From: Ideonella_A sakaiensis_A
Lineage (GTDB): Bacteria; Pseudomonadota; Gammaproteobacteria; Burkholderiales; Burkholderiaceae_C
Assembly: GCF_048320135.1 (NCBI RefSeq)
Contig: NZ_CP182947.1
Location: 5,332,001 to 5,396,000 of the forward strand
DNA: 64,000 nt
Direction of reading: 5' to 3'
Shown: one piece after another, positions 17,210 to 25,040 of the stretch
How the letters are laid out: every line of letters starts with the position of its first letter
How positions within the stretch are numbered: position 1 is the first letter of the stretch
Program-made: the position numbers and the translations under genes
The notes under the pieces: model-generated
The model's database searches: none
Seen by the model: only the letters and a program-made list of their open reading frames with translations
Told to the model about the DNA's origin: nothing

Positions 17210-18424
17210 ATGACCACGTCCCGTCTGTCCGATTGCCTGCGCGCCGGCGACCACATCGTCATCGGCCAGGCCACCGCAGAACCGGTCGGCCTGGTCGCCG
17301 AGCTGTTCGAACTGGCGCCCCGCATCGGCACCATCGAGGCCTTCTGCGGCCTGTCGCTGAATCCGGCCTGGGAGGCCGATGTGCCGGACGCGCTGCAGGT
17401 GTCGACCTATTGCGGGCTCGGCACGGTGCGCCATCTGGTTGCGTGCGGCCGTGCCCGCGTGATGCCGTGTTCGTTGTCGCAATTGTCGTCGCTGATCGCG
17501 TCGCGCAGGCTGCAGGCCGACGTCGTGCTGCTGCAGGTGGCGCCGGCCGATGCCGACGGTTATCACAGCCTCGGCTGCACGCTCGACTATGTCTGGGATG
17601 CGGTGCAGGCCGCGCGTGTCGTCGCCGTCGAGGTCAACCCGAACCTGCCGGTGACTCGCGGCGGCGCCCGTCTGCACAGCAGCCGTGTCATCGTTGCGCG
17701 CGAGAGCGACACACCGCTGCTCGAATCGCCCCCCGAGGTGCCCGGCGAGGTGCAGCGGCAGATTGCCCGCCGCGTTGCGCAACTGGTGCCCGATGGCGCC
17801 ACCGTGCAGCTCGGCATCGGCGGGCTGGCGGTCGCGATTGCGCATGCGCTGAAGGGCCACCGCAAGCTGAAGATCCGCTCCGGCATGGTCGGCGACTGGT
17901 TTGCCGAGCTGCTCGACAGCGGGGCGATCGATACGGAGAGTCCGGAAGCCTGCCTGGCCTCGCTTGCGGTCGGCAGTCGAAGCCTGTATCAGTCGTTGTC
18001 GCGCGACGGCATCCTCGGGTTTGCGGCGCCATCGCAACTTGTCGTGCCGATTGCGGGCTCGCCGCTGATGGCGATCAATTCGGCGATCGAGGTCGACCTG
18101 AGCGGCCAGGTCAACGCAGAAATTCTCGGCCAGCGGTATGTCGGCGCGGTCGGCGGTCAGACCGACTATTTCAGGGCAGCTCGCCGGTCCGACGGCGGGC
18201 TGGCGATCGTCGCGCTGCCGGCGTCGACGGCAGGTGATGCAAAAAGCCGCATCGTTGCACGCTGCACGCACGTGACCTCGCCGCAAAGCGATGTCGATAT
18301 CATCGTCACCGAGCACGGCGTCGCCGACATCCGGGCGACGACGCTGCACGAGCGCAAGCTGATGCTTGCGGAACTGGCGCATGCCAGGCACCGCGACAAA
18401 CTGATCGAATCGACAAGCCAATGA
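17210..18424 (+). CDS. Acetyl-CoA hydrolase/4-hydroxybutyrate CoA-transferase-family protein
   Basis: A 404-residue protein with the two-domain layout of the acetyl-CoA hydrolase/transferase family. The N-terminal half has SLSQLSSLIASRRLQADVVLLQVAP-type segments (residues about 84-110) and the middle has a glycine-rich VQLGIGGLAVAIAHALKGH near 200. The C-terminal half has SAIEVDLSGQVNAEILG and VDIIVTEHGVADIRA, typical of AcetylCoA_hyd_C. Family members swap CoA between carboxylates through a glutamyl-CoA intermediate. The protein is a little shorter than 4-hydroxybutyrate CoA-transferases (about 430-440). It probably moves CoA between a pathway acid and acetyl- or succinyl-CoA. Its stop overlaps the start of the lyase gene by 4 bases. 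Confidence 0.86.
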   Translation: MTTSRLSDCLRAGDHIVIGQATAEPVGLVAELFELAPRIGTIEAFCGLSLNPAWEADVPDALQVSTYCGLGTVRHLVACGRARVMPCSLSQLSSLIASRRLQADVVLLQVAPADADGYHSLGCTLDYVWDAVQAARVVAVEVNPNLPVTRGGARLHSSRVIVARESDTPLLESPPEVPGEVQRQIARRVAQLVPDGATVQLGIGGLAVAIAHALKGHRKLKIRSGMVGDWFAELLDSGAIDTESPEACLASLAVGSRSLYQSLSRDGILGFAAPSQLVVPIAGSPLMAINSAIEVDLSGQVNAEILGQRYVGAVGGQTDYFRAARRSDGGLAIVALPASTAGDAKSRIVARCTHVTSPQSDVDIIVTEHGVADIRATTLHERKLMLAELAHARHRDKLIESTSQ

Positions 18425-19269
18425 ATCCACGGCGTCCGGCACCCGGCGAACTGCTGAAACAGGCCATCGCCGAGCGCCGTGGCATCGTCGTGGCCGGCGC
18501 GGCGAATGCGCTTGCCGCGCGTGTCATCGAGCAACTCGGCTTCGAGGCCGTCTACCTGTCGGGTGCGGGGATCACGAATACCTTCTATGGCATGCCCGAT
18601 CTCGGCTACATCACGCTCGGCGATCTGGCGCAACATACCGCCGCGGTTCGCGACGCCGTCGAGCTGCCGATCATCGTCGATGCCGATACCGGCTTCGGCA
18701 ACGAACTGAATGTGCGTCATACGGTGCGCACCCTCGAGCGCGCAGGCGCCAATGCGATCCAGCTCGAAGACCAGGTGATGCCGAAGAAATGCGGCCACTT
18801 CGACGACAAGTCGGTGATCACTGCGGCAGACGCCGCGTCGAAGATCAAGGCCGCGGTCGACGCACGGCACAGCGAGAATTTTCTGATCATTGCCCGCACC
18901 GACGCCTGCGCGGTCGAAGGTTTTGAAGCAGCGATCGACCGCGCGCGATTGTTCATCGAAGCCGGCGCCGACATGACCTTCGTCGAGGCGCCGACCAGCA
19001 TCGACGAGCTGCGCCAGATTCCGCAGGCGCTGTCGGTGCCGCAACTGGTCAATGTCGTGATCGGCGGCAAGACGCCGACGCTCGATGCCGCCGAGTACGC
19101 ACGCATGGGTTTTTCGATCGTGCTTTATGCCAATGCAGCACTGCAGGGCGCGCTGCTCGGCATGACGAAGGCGCTGACGCATCTGCGCGAGAGCGGCCGG
19201 CTCGACGAGGACAGCGGGCTGGTTGCGACGTTTGCGCAGCGGCAGCGGGTGGTGGGGAAGCCCAGCTGA
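18421..19269 (+). CDS. PEP-mutase/isocitrate-lyase-family carboxylic acid lyase
   Basis: A 282-residue TIM-barrel protein with the family signatures: GAANALAARVIEQLGFEAVY near residue 27, the metal-binding DADTGFGN at 87-94 (Asp87, Asp89) and the gating loop KKCGH at 122-126, in which Cys124 is the catalytic acid of true lyases. Methylisocitrate lyase, 2,3-dimethylmalate lyase and oxaloacetate decarboxylase share this frame. The KKCGH loop points to C-C lysis of a 2-hydroxy-dicarboxylate, releasing pyruvate or oxoacid. It is the last gene of the 14-gene operon, which suits a terminal cleavage step. There is no prpC/acnM neighbour, so a plain methylcitrate-cycle role is unlikely. Confidence 0.9.
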   Translation: MNPRRPAPGELLKQAIAERRGIVVAGAANALAARVIEQLGFEAVYLSGAGITNTFYGMPDLGYITLGDLAQHTAAVRDAVELPIIVDADTGFGNELNVRHTVRTLERAGANAIQLEDQVMPKKCGHFDDKSVITAADAASKIKAAVDARHSENFLIIARTDACAVEGFEAAIDRARLFIEAGADMTFVEAPTSIDELRQIPQALSVPQLVNVVIGGKTPTLDAAEYARMGFSIVLYANAALQGALLGMTKALTHLRESGRLDEDSGLVATFAQRQRVVGKPS

Positions 19270-19323
19270 GAAGCGCTGGTTCTGCATCGGCCACCAGCAA
19301 GTGCTGCTTCAAGCCGCACGCCG

Positions 19324-20673
19324 CTACACCGTGTCGTCGCTCGAACTCCAGGCATTCGCAGCGGTCACCGCCTCGCGAAGCGGCCGCAGCGCAAGTGCCA
19401 GCGCGATCGTCGCGCACAGGCCCATTGCGCCGCATACCAAAGACAGCGAGAGGCCGATGCTCTTTTCGTCGGCAAATAGATGGTCGGAGCACAGCGCGAC
19501 CAGGCTGGGGCCGAGCACCGAGCCCAGGACCGTCGTCAGCATCAGGCCGAGTGCCGAGACCTGGCCGCGCATCTCGTTCGGCGTCACCAGCTGGATCGTC
19601 GACGTTCCGAGCGAAATGAAGATGCTCGACAGCAGGATCGCCGGCGCGAACAGCGCCACCGACAGCATCACGCTGTTCATCAGCGGCGCTGCGATCAGCA
19701 GCGGAACCGCCAAAGCCATGCCGATCAGCGAGGTGCGCAGCGTCGCATCCTTGATGCCGAGCCGAAGCAGCCGGCTCGAAATCATTCCGCCGGCGACGAT
19801 GCCAACGGTGCTCATCGTCAGGATCACTGCACCCAGCAGTGCGCCGACATCCCGCGGTGAAGCGCCGTGGACCCGGATGAAATAGCTGGTCAGCCAACCG
19901 AGCAGCGCATAGGTGACGGTGAACGCCGCGCCGATGCCGATCACGAAACACCACGCGAGGCGCGAGCGCTCGCGCAGGAAGCCCGCGACTTCGGCAACCG
20001 TCGCCGGTCGTCCGCTGGTCAGCACGCCACGACGGCGAGGCTCGCGCAGCGTCATGATCAACGCGGCCAGGAGCACGCCCGGCAGGCCGACCAGCATGAA
20101 TGCGGCCTGCCATCCGCGCATCGTTCCGATTGCGGGTACCGCAACCTCGGGTTGCGAGGCGATGTGGCTGATCAATCCGCCGACGACGAAGGACAGACCC
20201 GACCCGACCGCAGTGCCGAGCACGAAGATCGAGATCGCCAGCGGCAGTCGCGACTTCGAGAAATAGTCGCTGATGATCGAGTAGGCGGCCGGCCCCAGTG
20301 CAGCCTCGCCGATGCCGACGCCGGCGCGGGCGAGGAACAGTTGCAGGTAGGAGGTGGCGAATCCGCCGGCCGCGGTCATCAGGCTCCAGAACGTGATGCC
20401 CGCCGCAATGATGGTGCGCCTGACCGAGCGGTCGACCAGCCGGCCGATCGGAATGCCGGCGATCGCAAAGGTCAACGAAAACGCGAGCCCCTGCAGCAGG
20501 CTGACCTGGAAGTCGCTGATCTGCAGATCGCGCTTGATCGGCTCGACGAGTTGCGCGATCAGCAGGCGGTCGACCAGCGACAGTGCCGCGGCGACCATCA
20601 GGACGACCACGACATACCACGCATAGGCCGGCCGGCCTTCGCCAGGCCGCGGCTCGGTGCTGCAGTCAGTCAT
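19324..20673 (-). CDS. MFS transporter (spinster-like)
   Basis: A 449-residue membrane protein with 12 predicted hydrophobic spans. The first spans are preceded by a short charged tail (MTDCSTEPRPGEGRPAYAWY). The motif DRLLIAQLVEPIKRDLQISD near residue 35 and GRLVDRSVRRTIIAAG near residue 77 are the Spns/hexuronate-type MFS signatures. It is convergent with the catabolic operon, only 54 bases from the lyase stop, so it is transcribed separately. By position it may import the growth substrate or export a product, but no substrate can be assigned. Length and topology look intact. Confidence 0.9.
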   Translation of the reverse strand: MTDCSTEPRPGEGRPAYAWYVVVVLMVAAALSLVDRLLIAQLVEPIKRDLQISDFQVSLLQGLAFSLTFAIAGIPIGRLVDRSVRRTIIAAGITFWSLMTAAGGFATSYLQLFLARAGVGIGEAALGPAAYSIISDYFSKSRLPLAISIFVLGTAVGSGLSFVVGGLISHIASQPEVAVPAIGTMRGWQAAFMLVGLPGVLLAALIMTLREPRRRGVLTSGRPATVAEVAGFLRERSRLAWCFVIGIGAAFTVTYALLGWLTSYFIRVHGASPRDVGALLGAVILTMSTVGIVAGGMISSRLLRLGIKDATLRTSLIGMALAVPLLIAAPLMNSVMLSVALFAPAILLSSIFISLGTSTIQLVTPNEMRGQVSALGLMLTTVLGSVLGPSLVALCSDHLFADEKSIGLSLSLVCGAMGLCATIALALALRPLREAVTAANAWSSSDDTV

Positions 20674-20927
20674 CGCAGCCGGGTGATCGAGACTCCGGCC
20701 ACGAGGCGATTGCTGTTTTGGCTGCCACCCTCGACGACATGCTTTGATTCCTTCACGTAGTCATCAAGCATAGCGGGCCGCTCGGCTGACTGGCGTGGCT
20801 TGTCGCTGCACCTGAGGACTTCGTTCCGACCGTGGCCAGCAGGGACTGACAGGGCCCGACTAAACAACGCGGACAGCCATGCGTCACCGGATGTGGCTTG
20901 CCGAGTCGACTTGAATCAGTACAGGAC
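20674..20927. other. Intergenic stretch without recognisable gene
   Basis: Together with the terminator this is a gap of almost 300 bases between the MFS gene and the tRNA-Ser gene. A 65-codon reading frame on the minus strand shows no family motif and no good ribosome-binding site, and I do not call it. The promoter of the MFS gene should lie at its lower-coordinate end. Confidence 0.5.
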
Positions 20928-20955
20928 AAAAAAAACGGGCCGCGAAGGCCCGTTT
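20928..20955 (-). terminator. Rho-independent terminator downstream of tRNA-Ser
   Basis: Read on the minus strand, AAACGGGCC pairs perfectly with GGCCCGTTT around a TTCGC loop, followed by a run of eight T. The hairpin begins 13 bases beyond the tRNA CCA end, so it ends the tRNA transcript. Confidence 0.88.
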
Positions 20956-20967
20956 CTGCTTGTCGTC

Positions 20968-21057
20968 TGGCGGAGAGAGCGGGATTCGAACCCGCGGTGG
21001 GTTTTACCCCACGCACGCTTTCCAGGCGTGTGACTTAAACCACTCATCCATCTCTCC
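20968..21057 (-). tRNA. tRNA-Ser (anticodon GGA)
   Basis: On the minus strand the 7-base acceptor stem GGAGAGA pairs with TCTCTCC. A G discriminator and an encoded CCA follow (20968-20970). The anticodon stem-loop is CACGC-CTGGAAA-GCGTG with anticodon GGA (plus-strand TCC at 21021-21023). A long variable arm of the class II type is present (GTGGGGTAAAACCCAC), and the T arm is GCGGGTTCGAATCCCGC. The 90-base length including CCA fits a serine tRNA, which reads UCC/UCU codons. Confidence 0.97.
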
Positions 21058-21067
21058 GGAGCCGGCG

Positions 21068-21073
21068 ATTCTA
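21068..21073 (-). promoter_or_regulatory. Candidate -10 box of the tRNA-Ser gene
   Basis: TAGAAT on the minus strand lies about 10 bases upstream of the first tRNA base, the spacing expected for a -10 hexamer with a start a few bases before the mature 5' end. No convincing -35 box at 16-18 bases is seen, so the call rests on position and -10 match only. Confidence 0.4.
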
Positions 21074-21117
21074 GCCGATGGCGGGCGTGGGACCTCGGTT
21101 GTAAGGCGCGCCGGAGA

Positions 21118-21774
21118 TCAGCCACCGGTCAGCGGAGGCGGGGCCGGCGAAACGCTCGGTACGGCGATCCGGTCGGCGAGGTCGCAGACCCGCGGATCGA
21201 AGGGGACATGTGGTTCCTGGATACCGGATGAAGAAAGCTGACGGCGATATTCGGCCCAGCGCTGGTTGGGATCGGCAGGTCGTCTGTGCTCAGGCGGCAG
21301 TACGCGGAAGGCGCCGGATGCGCGTTCGCTGGCGTTGCTTTGCCAAGCCTTGCTGCCGAAACGGGAGACCGCGACGAATATCTGCGAAACGGTGGTTGGG
21401 TCGACTGCACTTTCCTGCATCGCCTTCAACATCAGACGGTCCGCCTGCCCACGGCTGCAGGGCTGGGTCCAGTACAACCAGTCGTGGATGATCGCCGCGC
21501 GGCCATAGGGGCCGTTCTGGGTGTAGCCGAGGGACCACAAGGCTTGTGGCGTCGATGCAAGGTCGGTGACGAAGCCCGATGGAACGGTGAGCGCGAGGCC
21601 GCTGTCGCCAATCTCCCAGACCAGATCCTCGAGCAGGATGAATACCCGTTCGTCGCCGAAAGGGCGCAAGGCGGCGGTCGGTGGCGCACGTTTCAGGGTC
21701 GGCAGCAGCAGCCAGCCAAGCGCGATGATCGACACCGCCAGCAGCAAGACCAGCCATCGGCGACCCGCCCACAT
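21118..21774 (-). CDS. DUF1353 domain-containing membrane-anchored protein
   Basis: A 218-residue protein with one N-terminal membrane segment (residues about 7-26: WLVLLLAVSIIALGWLLLP) followed by a DUF1353 domain. The domain signatures are VPSGFVTDLASTPQALW near residue 63 and AAIIHDWLYWTQP near residue 92. The His-Asp in IHDWLY and the Asp in TDLAS are invariant in the family and may form an active or metal site. The family is best known from phage and prophage genomes, but here the gene lies in an ordinary chromosomal operon. It is 16 bases downstream of the DUF2237 gene. Function unknown. Confidence 0.85.
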   Translation of the reverse strand: MWAGRRWLVLLLAVSIIALGWLLLPTLKRAPPTAALRPFGDERVFILLEDLVWEIGDSGLALTVPSGFVTDLASTPQALWSLGYTQNGPYGRAAIIHDWLYWTQPCSRGQADRLMLKAMQESAVDPTTVSQIFVAVSRFGSKAWQSNASERASGAFRVLPPEHRRPADPNQRWAEYRRQLSSSGIQEPHVPFDPRVCDLADRIAVPSVSPAPPPLTGG

Positions 21775-21790
21775 CGTTGTCAGCCAGCCC

Positions 21791-22159
21791 TCAGCTGACC
21801 TTCCGCAGCGCGTGGCTCTTCAGCGTCTCGAGGCTGACGAATTCGAGTGCGTTTTCGTGTGTCGCCTCGAGCACGACCATCGGCGCGACGCCGGCGGCGT
21901 GGGCTTCGTTCCAGCGTTGCACGCACAGGCACCAGCGGTCGCCGGGTTGCAGGCCGCGGAAGCGGAATTCGGGCCGCGGGGTCGACAGATCGTTGCCGCG
22001 GCTGGCCGAGAAGGCCAGAAACTCCGCCGTTGCTTTCACGCACACCGTGTGGTTGCCCAGGTCATCGTCACCGGTATTGCAGCAGCCGTCGCGGTAGAAA
22101 CCGGTCAGCGGGTCATAGGAACAGGGCAGCAGTTCGGTGCCGAGCACATTGAAGGCCAT
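21791..22159 (-). CDS. DUF2237 family protein
   Basis: A 122-residue soluble protein starting MAFNVLGTELLPCSYDPLTG. It has the family signature GFYRDGCCNTGDDDLGNHTVC near residue 20 and GDRWCLCVQRWNEAHAAGVAP near residue 73. The five conserved-looking Cys residues (C13, the CC pair, C40 and the CLC pair) may bind a metal or be redox active. DUF2237 proteins are small, widespread and uncharacterised. It lies 15 bases after the SPFH gene and is presumably co-transcribed with it. Confidence 0.88.
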   Translation of the reverse strand: MAFNVLGTELLPCSYDPLTGFYRDGCCNTGDDDLGNHTVCVKATAEFLAFSASRGNDLSTPRPEFRFRGLQPGDRWCLCVQRWNEAHAAGVAPMVVLEATHENALEFVSLETLKSHALRKVS

Positions 22160-22174
22160 CGTCGAGCTCCTGGT

Positions 22175-23101
22175 TCAGCCGGCAGGCGGTTGATGCTGCG
22201 CAGGCTGGCGGATCAGCGCCATCGCGGTGGCAATCAGCCCCGACACCTCGCTCATGTTGGCCGGCACGATCATCGTATTGTTCTTTTTCGCGAGTTCACC
22301 GAACGCGTCGACCGCGCGTTCGGCGACCTTCAGCTGCACTGCCTGTTCGCCGCCGGGCTGCAGGATTGCATCGGCGATCTTGCGGATCGCGTCGGCGGTC
22401 GCATCGGCCACCGCGATGATCGCGGCCGCCTCGCCTTGCGCATTGTTGATCTCGGCCTGGCGCTGGCCCTCGGAGCGCGCGATGAAGGCCTCGCGCTCGC
22501 CGTTGGCGATGTTGATCTGCTCCTGCTTGCGGCCCTCGGAAGCGAAGATCAATGCGCGCTTCTCGCGCTCGGCGGTGATCTGCGCCTGCATCGAGCGCAG
22601 GATCTCGGCCGGCGGCGTCAGGTCCTTGATCTCGTAGCGCAACACCTTGACGCCCCAGGTGGTGGCCGCATCGTCGAGCGCGTTGACGACCGCGGCATTG
22701 ATCATGTCGCGCTCCTCGAAAGTCTTGTCGAGCTCCATCCGGCCGATCACGCTGCGCAGCGTCGTTTGCGCAAGCTGGGTGATCGCGAAGATGTAATCGG
22801 ACGAGCCGTAGCTCGCGCGCATCGGGTCGGTGACCTGGAAATAGAGGATGCCGTCGACCTGCAGCTGGGTGTTGTCCTTCGTGATGCAGATCTGGCTCGC
22901 AACGTCGAGCGGCACCTCCTTCAGCGAATGGCGGTAGGCAACGCGGTCGACGAACGGGATCACGAATTTCAGCCCCGGCGTCAGCGTGCGGTCGTATTTG
23001 CCGAGCCGCTCGACGACCCAGGCATTCTGCTGCGGCACGATCTTGAACGTGCGGACGATGAAGATCACCGCAATGACGGCAACGACGAGGGCGATTTCCA
23101 T
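22175..23101 (-). CDS. qmcA: SPFH-domain stomatin/paraslipin family protein (QmcA-like)
   Basis: A 308-residue membrane-anchored protein. Residues about 2-17 form the N-terminal hydrophobic anchor (MEIALVVAVIAVIFIVRTF). The SPFH/band 7 domain follows with VPQQNAWVVERLGKYDRTLTPG and LKEVPLDVASQICITKDN. A long charged alpha-helical region then runs QITAEREKRALIFASEGRKQEQINIANGE-like for about 90 residues. Such proteins build ring-like membrane microdomain scaffolds that interact with FtsH/HflKC-type proteolysis. The upstream neighbour (50 bases) is an NfeD-type gene, the classical stomatin operon partner. It is a good paraslipin match in length and order. Confidence 0.92.
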   Translation of the reverse strand: MEIALVVAVIAVIFIVRTFKIVPQQNAWVVERLGKYDRTLTPGLKFVIPFVDRVAYRHSLKEVPLDVASQICITKDNTQLQVDGILYFQVTDPMRASYGSSDYIFAITQLAQTTLRSVIGRMELDKTFEERDMINAAVVNALDDAATTWGVKVLRYEIKDLTPPAEILRSMQAQITAEREKRALIFASEGRKQEQINIANGEREAFIARSEGQRQAEINNAQGEAAAIIAVADATADAIRKIADAILQPGGEQAVQLKVAERAVDAFGELAKKNNTMIVPANMSEVSGLIATAMALIRQPAQHQPPAG

Positions 23102-23151
23102 GGGGTGCTTTCAGTGCGATGAGTCGATTGTGCGCAAGCTGCTACGGCGCT

Positions 23152-23601
23152 TCAAGCCGCCGGTTCCAGCGGGCTCAGCACCAGCCAGTTGCCTTCGACG
23201 GCGCTGACGCGGTGCCGGCCGGGCGCCGCCGGCGCGCCGGGCGCCAGCCGCGCCAGCCAGGTGCTGCCGCGGTACACGACACGGGCGGTGCGCTCCGGCG
23301 ACCAGGCGTCGACGCGGATTTCCTCGCCGATGTCGATATTGACGTCGTGGTTTTCGCGCGCGGCGGCCGATTTCGGATGACGCGAGCGCTTCAGATACCA
23401 CAGCGCCGTCGCGCCGCCGCTGATCAAGGCGGCGATGACGACCTGCGCGGTGCCGCCGGCACCGAGGTGGGCGGCGATCGCGCCGGCGGCCAGGCCGAAT
23501 GCGACCATCAACAGATAGAAGCTGCCACTGGCCAGTTCGGCGACCACCGCGATCCCGGCCGCGAGCCACCACAGGGTTGCCGGATTCCAGCTTTCGAACA
23601 T
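23152..23601 (-). CDS. NfeD family protein
   Basis: A 149-residue protein with three closely spaced hydrophobic segments (residues about 8-75, including LLMVAFGLAAGAIAAHLG and VVIAALISGGATALWYL). The C-terminal soluble NfeD OB-fold is GEEIRVDAWSPERTARVVYRG to LSPLEPAA. This is the short (NfeD1b/YbbK) type that always accompanies a stomatin/paraslipin gene; here that partner is the next gene downstream. The role is thought to be organising or stabilising the membrane SPFH complex. It is the first gene of the nfeD-SPFH-DUF2237-DUF1353 row. Confidence 0.9.
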   Translation of the reverse strand: MFESWNPATLWWLAAGIAVVAELASGSFYLLMVAFGLAAGAIAAHLGAGGTAQVVIAALISGGATALWYLKRSRHPKSAAARENHDVNIDIGEEIRVDAWSPERTARVVYRGSTWLARLAPGAPAAPGRHRVSAVEGNWLVLSPLEPAA

Positions 23602-23684
23602 GACGCTCCTCGGCCTGCGACGACCGGCGCCTGGTGGCCATCGATGGCCGGGCCCGGTTCTGGCGCGAGTGTACGGTGCCGAGC

Positions 23685-23717
23685 GTGCGCCGCCGGCGGC
23701 AGTGCGCCGCCGGCGGC
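23685..23717. repeat. Direct duplication of a GC-rich palindrome
   Basis: The 16-mer GTGCGCCGCCGGCGGC occurs twice in tandem separated by one A; each copy contains the perfect palindrome GCCGCCGGCGGC. It lies in the gap between the sulfatase stop and the nfeD start. It may act as a weak transcription stop for the sulfatase mRNA but has no T run. Confidence 0.6.
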
Positions 23718-23735
23718 GTCATGCGGCGATGACGA

Positions 23736-25040
23736 TCAGCGTTGCGGCATGTCGGCGCTGCCGTAGACCAGCGATACACCGGCATCGACCGGAATCGGCT
23801 GCATCGCGTGGTCCCACGATTCCCAGGCGGCGCGCATCGACGCCAGCCGCTCGGGCTGCAGCCGGCCCTGGTTCGCACGTTCGCGTTCGTCGGTCTCGAC
23901 GTCGAACAGGTATTCGTGTTCGTCGACCTTCAGGTACTTCCAGCGCCCGTCGCGCAGCGCGCGCTGCTGGCGGTGGTTCATCCGCCAGTGCATCGGGCGG
24001 GCAAAGCCATGTCCGGCATCTGCGAGTGCCGGCTGCAGCGCGACGCCATCGAGCGGGAAGTCGGCAGCAGGCGCCACGTTGGCGGCGGCCAGCATCGTCG
24101 CCATCCAGTCCATCGTCAGGTGATGCTGCTCGCTGACGCCGCCGGCAGCGATCGTCTTCGGCCAGCGCGCGATGCACGGCACGCGGATGCCGCCTTCGGT
24201 CAGGTCCATCTTTCCACCGACCAGCGGCCAGTTGTCGGAGAAGCGCTCGCCGCCGTTGTCGCTGGTGAAGACGACCAGCGTATCGTCGCCGAGACCGGCG
24301 GCGTCGAGTGCATCGAGCACGCGGCCGATGCCTTCGTCGAGTTCACGCACCATCTGGTGGTAGACGTGGATCGAGCCGCCATGCAGGTGGCCGAGCGTCG
24401 GCCCGGTGATCGGCGGCTCGGCGCGGCCATTCCGCGTCTCCCACGGCCAGTGCGGCGCCGTGTAGTGCAGGCTGAGCAGGAAGGGTGCGCGGTCGGCAGC
24501 GCGCTGCTCGATGTATTGGACTGCGCGGTCGCTCAGCAGGTCGGTCAGGTAGGCGCCCTGGTGGTCGGCCGGCTCGCCGTCTTCGACCAGGTCGGCATTG
24601 CCGCCGCGGTCGAGGTGGGTGAAATAGCTGACGCCGCCGGACAGCGGCCCGAAATGGTGGTCGTAGCCGCTCTTGCGCGGCGAGAAATGCGGCGGATAAC
24701 CGAGGTGCCACTTGCCGATCAGCGCCGTCTGATAGCCGGCGGTTTTCAGCAGCGATGGCAGCGTCGGATGCTCGGGTGGCAGCCCGACCGTCGTGCTGCC
24801 GCGGTATTTGCCGGTCAGCGGTTCCTCGGCAGCGCCGCGCAGCCGGTACTGGTAGCGCCCGGTGATCAGCGCAAACCGGGTCGGCGAGCAGACCGGCGAG
24901 TTCGAATACGAGCGAGTGAAACGCATGCCTTCGGCCGCCATCCGGTCCAGCGCCGGGCTGATCGCCGCCGCCCGGCCGCCGTAACAGCCGAGGTCGGCAT
25001 AACCGAGGTCGTCGGCGAGGATGAAGACGAAATTCGTCAT
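23736..25040 (-). CDS. Type I sulfatase (alkaline-phosphatase superfamily)
   Basis: A 434-residue arylsulfatase-type enzyme. The metal ligands Asp10-Asp11 (FILADDLGYADLGCYGG), the formylglycine motif C51-S-P-T-R in SNSPVCSPTRFALITGRYQ, the KWHLGY motif near residue 111 and the FTSDNGGERFSDNWPL segment near residue 255 are all present. It hydrolyses sulfate esters after the Cys is converted to formylglycine. There is no signal peptide: translation starts directly with MTNFVFILADD, so the enzyme appears cytoplasmic. Its ATG overlaps the Bug-receptor stop by 4 bases, suggesting that the receptor delivers the sulfate ester or its acid. No formylglycine-generating enzyme or anSME gene lies in the window. 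Confidence 0.94.
   Translation of the reverse strand: MTNFVFILADDLGYADLGCYGGRAAAISPALDRMAAEGMRFTRSYSNSPVCSPTRFALITGRYQYRLRGAAEEPLTGKYRGSTTVGLPPEHPTLPSLLKTAGYQTALIGKWHLGYPPHFSPRKSGYDHHFGPLSGGVSYFTHLDRGGNADLVEDGEPADHQGAYLTDLLSDRAVQYIEQRAADRAPFLLSLHYTAPHWPWETRNGRAEPPITGPTLGHLHGGSIHVYHQMVRELDEGIGRVLDALDAAGLGDDTLVVFTSDNGGERFSDNWPLVGGKMDLTEGGIRVPCIARWPKTIAAGGVSEQHHLTMDWMATMLAAANVAPAADFPLDGVALQPALADAGHGFARPMHWRMNHRQQRALRDGRWKYLKVDEHEYLFDVETDERERANQGRLQPERLASMRAAWESWDHAMQPIPVDAGVSLVYGSADMPQR

Noticed and set aside
20670..20867. 65-codon minus-strand frame between the MFS gene and tRNA-Ser
   Set aside because: No motif, no ribosome-binding site and low-complexity composition.
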